Below, in pieces: positions 48,500-51,391 of a DNA stretch of 51,391 nt. A program made the translations under genes and the position numbers. Under the pieces are notes generated by a model. The model did no database searches, had not been told where the DNA came from, and was given only the letters and a program-made list of their open reading frames with translations. This DNA is from Ophiosphaerella korrae (Eukaryota; Ascomycota; Dothideomycetes; Pleosporales; Phaeosphaeriaceae), in NCBI GenBank assembly GCA_028456385.1, contig JALNQF010000296.1, positions 1 through 51,391 of the forward strand. The letters are read 5' to 3'. The first letter of the stretch is position 1. Every line of letters starts with the position of its first letter.

Positions 48500-51391
48500 T
48501 TACTTACGCTAGAGTTACTACAAGATAGCTAATTGTAGCTAACTCTTAATTAAGCCTAGCTAGCTAAAAAGAACTACACTACTAGGAATTAGATCTTACC
48601 TTAGCTACAGCGCGCTAGGTAGCCCCTTAAGTTTACTATATTGTAGTTCTAGTTAAGGTTTCTAGCGCTCCCTTTTTACTAGTACTAGCGCTAACGTTCT
48701 AGAAAGAAATACGTACTAAAGAAGAGTAGTTTAACTACTTTATAGGTTACAAAGCTTTAGCTTATACCTACTACGTATACTTAGGCGAGGGCGTACTTAT
48801 ACTAGGTATTAAACCTAGGTAGTAGTACTAGAGAAAGAAAAGACCCCTAAACTTACGCAAATTACTAGCGCTTAATTTGTAAAAACTAAGTAATAAAGCG
48901 CCCTAGACCTTACTAAAACCTTTACTAGCTAGCGCTAAAGATCTAAATCTCTATAAACTAATAGCTAAACGTACTAATATAGTATATAACTACTATAACT
49001 TAGCTTATTATACTATAACTTAGTTATATAAAAAATCTTCTATCCCTTTAAAAGCTAGCTTCTTAAACTAAAATAATACTAGCTTATAACCTCTTTATTA
49101 CTAGAACTAAGCGTACTTGTAAGATAAAGACACACTATAAATAGTAGACTATAGATCTAGTAAAGAACTAAGGGAACGCTCTAGGGCTACTATACTACAA
49201 AAAATCTATAAAACACGCGCTAGAACTAGGTCTCTAGAAAAATAGACCTAAAGACCTACTATACTAACTGCTCTAACAAAAAAAGTACTAAGTAACTTCT
49301 AATAATATCTTAAGACCTCTTTGTAGAAAGATAAAGAAAAATAGGTAATAGACCTTAAATCCTTTATTTAGCTAAGACTACCTAGTAAACTTAATTTCTA
49401 ACCTAACATAATTCCCTAATAAGTACTAGGCGCCTTCTTAGCTAATAGCTCTATAATAGACTTAGCTACTCCTAACTAACCTATTGTAGAAGAATTTAAC
49501 CTAGATATAGACCCTACCCCCTTTAACTAAGGTAGCCCCCTAAAGTATAGACTAGTTACTAAGGTCTCTTTTAATAACTAGACTGTATTAAATAACTTAA
49601 TTAATAACGCCTAACTAAACGTTAGCTAAGTATTATTACCCTAGCCTACACCTAAGCTTAAGATCCTAGAAGAGCTAAGAGATAACCTACTATTAAACGC
49701 TATAATTAACAAAAACTTACTACTAGGAATAGTCTTTATATCTTAAGATAAACTTAAGAAATTACTTACTAAGTTTGCTAAGCTCTAACCCTTGTTTTGC
49801 ACCCTACTACTAACCTTATACTAGAAAATCAAGGATAATAAACTTAGTAATTACTTATCTCTTAGAGAATTTGCCCTAGCTAGAATAGTATTATACCTAG
49901 TAGTTGCAAATACCTAGATATAGGATATAATTAACGTAGTAAATAAACAAAACTAGAGGCTTATAGCTAGAGTAAGTAAATTAGATAAATAACTCTTTTA
50001 ATAAGACGACTAATTAGCCTAACTCTAAGAATACTTAGTATAATTACTACTAGACTATAACTATATCGTAGAGTAATATAATACTTTAGGCTAAAGAGCT
50101 ACCTAGTATAAAGCCCTATAAGAAGAAGCTATAGTAAAATATAACTACTTACGCAAAGTAGTAATCTACTAAGAAGACCTAATAGCTAAATAAACTAAGC
50201 TAAAAACTTTTAACTTTAATATACTAGCGTAGAAAGATATAGAACTACCTTATACTAAGATCTTACTATAAGGCTAGTAACCTAGCTTCCTTAAAAGAGA
50301 GTTTAAACTCTAAGTACTAGTAGTAGGCCGCTATATCTTTAATAGAGAAGAGTTTACCTTAACTCTTTTCCTAACTAGTATCTAAGAGCTAGCCTTTAAT
50401 TTTTACTAGTATAAAGAATAAGAAGACTACTCTATAAAACCCCTATAATTTTTAAGTATAAAACACTACGTAGATATTATATCCTTTATCTAGTCTATAT
50501 ATAATTACTTTATTACTAATAGAAAAAAATATATTAGCTTGTAAACCTAAGCTAACGTTATTATACGCTACTATATAGAATTAGCTCGCCTATACCTTAC
50601 TATCCTAAATAGTATTACCTACTTATACTAAGAAGAATTTGCATGTTTCTTTGCACTTTTTTACTAATTTAGTAATATAGACGTAGTAGGATTAAGAGAA
50701 GCACGCTACAAAACCCTAGAAATAGCTAAATTTAGACTAGATTAACTAATCTACAAAACTGCCTAGTTAGTATAGGCTAAATTCTTCTCTAAATTTAATA
50801 ATATTAGCCTTAAACTATAATAGAACCTATAGCTATATAATATCTACCTTTAAAAAAAGCTATAACCTTAGCTTAAAGAGGCTACTAGTACTACCCCTAG
50901 TATCTACAATAGCCCTACTAAGTTTTAAAAGATAATCTTAATATTAGAAAATAAAGTAAATAATTACGACCTAGATATAGGCCCTAGGTAAACCTAGCTT
51001 CGTACTCTAGCGCCTATAAGAGCTAAACTAAGAGTGTAGATATAAAACTTTAAGGAAGAACTAGCTATAACCTTATAAGAACTAAAATACTATTAACTAC
51101 AACTAGAAGGCGTATTTAGAGGAATATACCTAACTAGCAAAAAGGCTACTATAATTAAAACTAAGAACTCTAAAATAATTTTATGCTAGGGCTATAGAAA
51201 AATAGGTGTTAGGAAGCTAGACTATACTACTTATAAATAAACAAAAGCTACTAGATCTAAGATACCTACTAACGCTATAAACTACTATATAGCTACCTAT
51301 ATAGTAATAGACTCTAAAATAGATATAGAAATAGAGGACTAATTCTTTAAATATAACCCCTAACTAGATATAAAGCTAGAACTAGAGCCTA
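48500..51391 (+). pseudogene. Long RIP-mutated coding frame of unknown family, runs off the window
   Basis: One plus-strand frame (codons starting at positions equal to 1 modulo 3, for example 50161) can be followed from about 48500 to the end, more than 950 codons. Apart from scattered TAA and TAG stops (none TGA that I saw) it reads as plausible protein, rich in Leu, Lys, Gln-type stops and Tyr. A coiled-coil-like segment rich in Leu and Gln-type stops covers about 49900-50200. A better-ordered segment around 50270-50720 contains VVGRYIFNREEF and ITNRKKYISL. No RT, integrase, tyrosine recombinase or DDE motif was recognised. The left limit is approximate. It could be the gag-like or transposase gene of a large element. 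Confidence 0.55.

Overview
This window is nuclear DNA of a filamentous ascomycete (Pezizomycotina). The evidence is short introns (45-58 bp) with GT...AG ends and CTGAC/CTAAC-type branch sites, a GPI-anchored GH72 cell-wall glucanosyltransferase, and two large AT-rich blocks with the signature of repeat-induced point mutation (RIP). CA and TG dinucleotides are almost absent there (I find none in bases 1-600), TA is in great excess, and coding relics carry TAA and TAG stops but practically no TGA. I cannot name the species.

Layout. Bases 1-20.6 kb are a three-deep nest of Ty3/Gypsy retrotransposons. Copy A1 (2629-9652, plus) sits in a relative, A2 (991-15049, minus), which sits in a different Gypsy family, B (about 1-20618, minus). 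The two inner insertions have matched 5-bp target duplications (CTTAG and TATCT). From 20.6 to 22.1 kb come RIP relics, a solo LTR and a 375-bp inverted-repeat element whose left arm is RIP-mutated and right arm is not. From 22.1 to 31.2 kb lies an unmutated gene island with three intron-bearing genes: a MATE-family transporter (22821-24871, +), a secreted M28 leucine-aminopeptidase-like protease (25426-27081, +) and a GH72-CBM43 glucanosyltransferase (28023-29721, -). The island ends in an unmutated 201-bp LTR (31034-31234) with a polypurine tract.

From 31.3 to 47.5 kb the RIP block resumes. It holds A3 (32452-39751, +, TSD TAATA), the most heavily mutated copy, which itself carries a solo LTR (TSD GAAAC) and a 655-bp two-LTR mini-element (TRIM-like, TSD TAAAA). 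It also holds A4 (40428-47450, -, TSD ATTAG), the least mutated copy. From 48.1 kb to the window end there is a palindrome, a 61-bp tandem array and a long single-frame RIP pseudogene (at least about 2.9 kb) that I could not assign to a family.

Family A is a chromovirus: two CCHC knuckles, RT, RNase H, integrase and a C-terminal chromodomain can all be read through the mutations. Chromodomains of this kind bind heterochromatin marks in known elements, which fits the way these copies are nested in one another. The three host genes share no evident pathway and look like an ordinary small gene island between heterochromatic AT blocks. The best candidates for something undescribed are the 48.1-51.4 kb element, the TRIM-like element and the coding extension after the chromodomain in family A.
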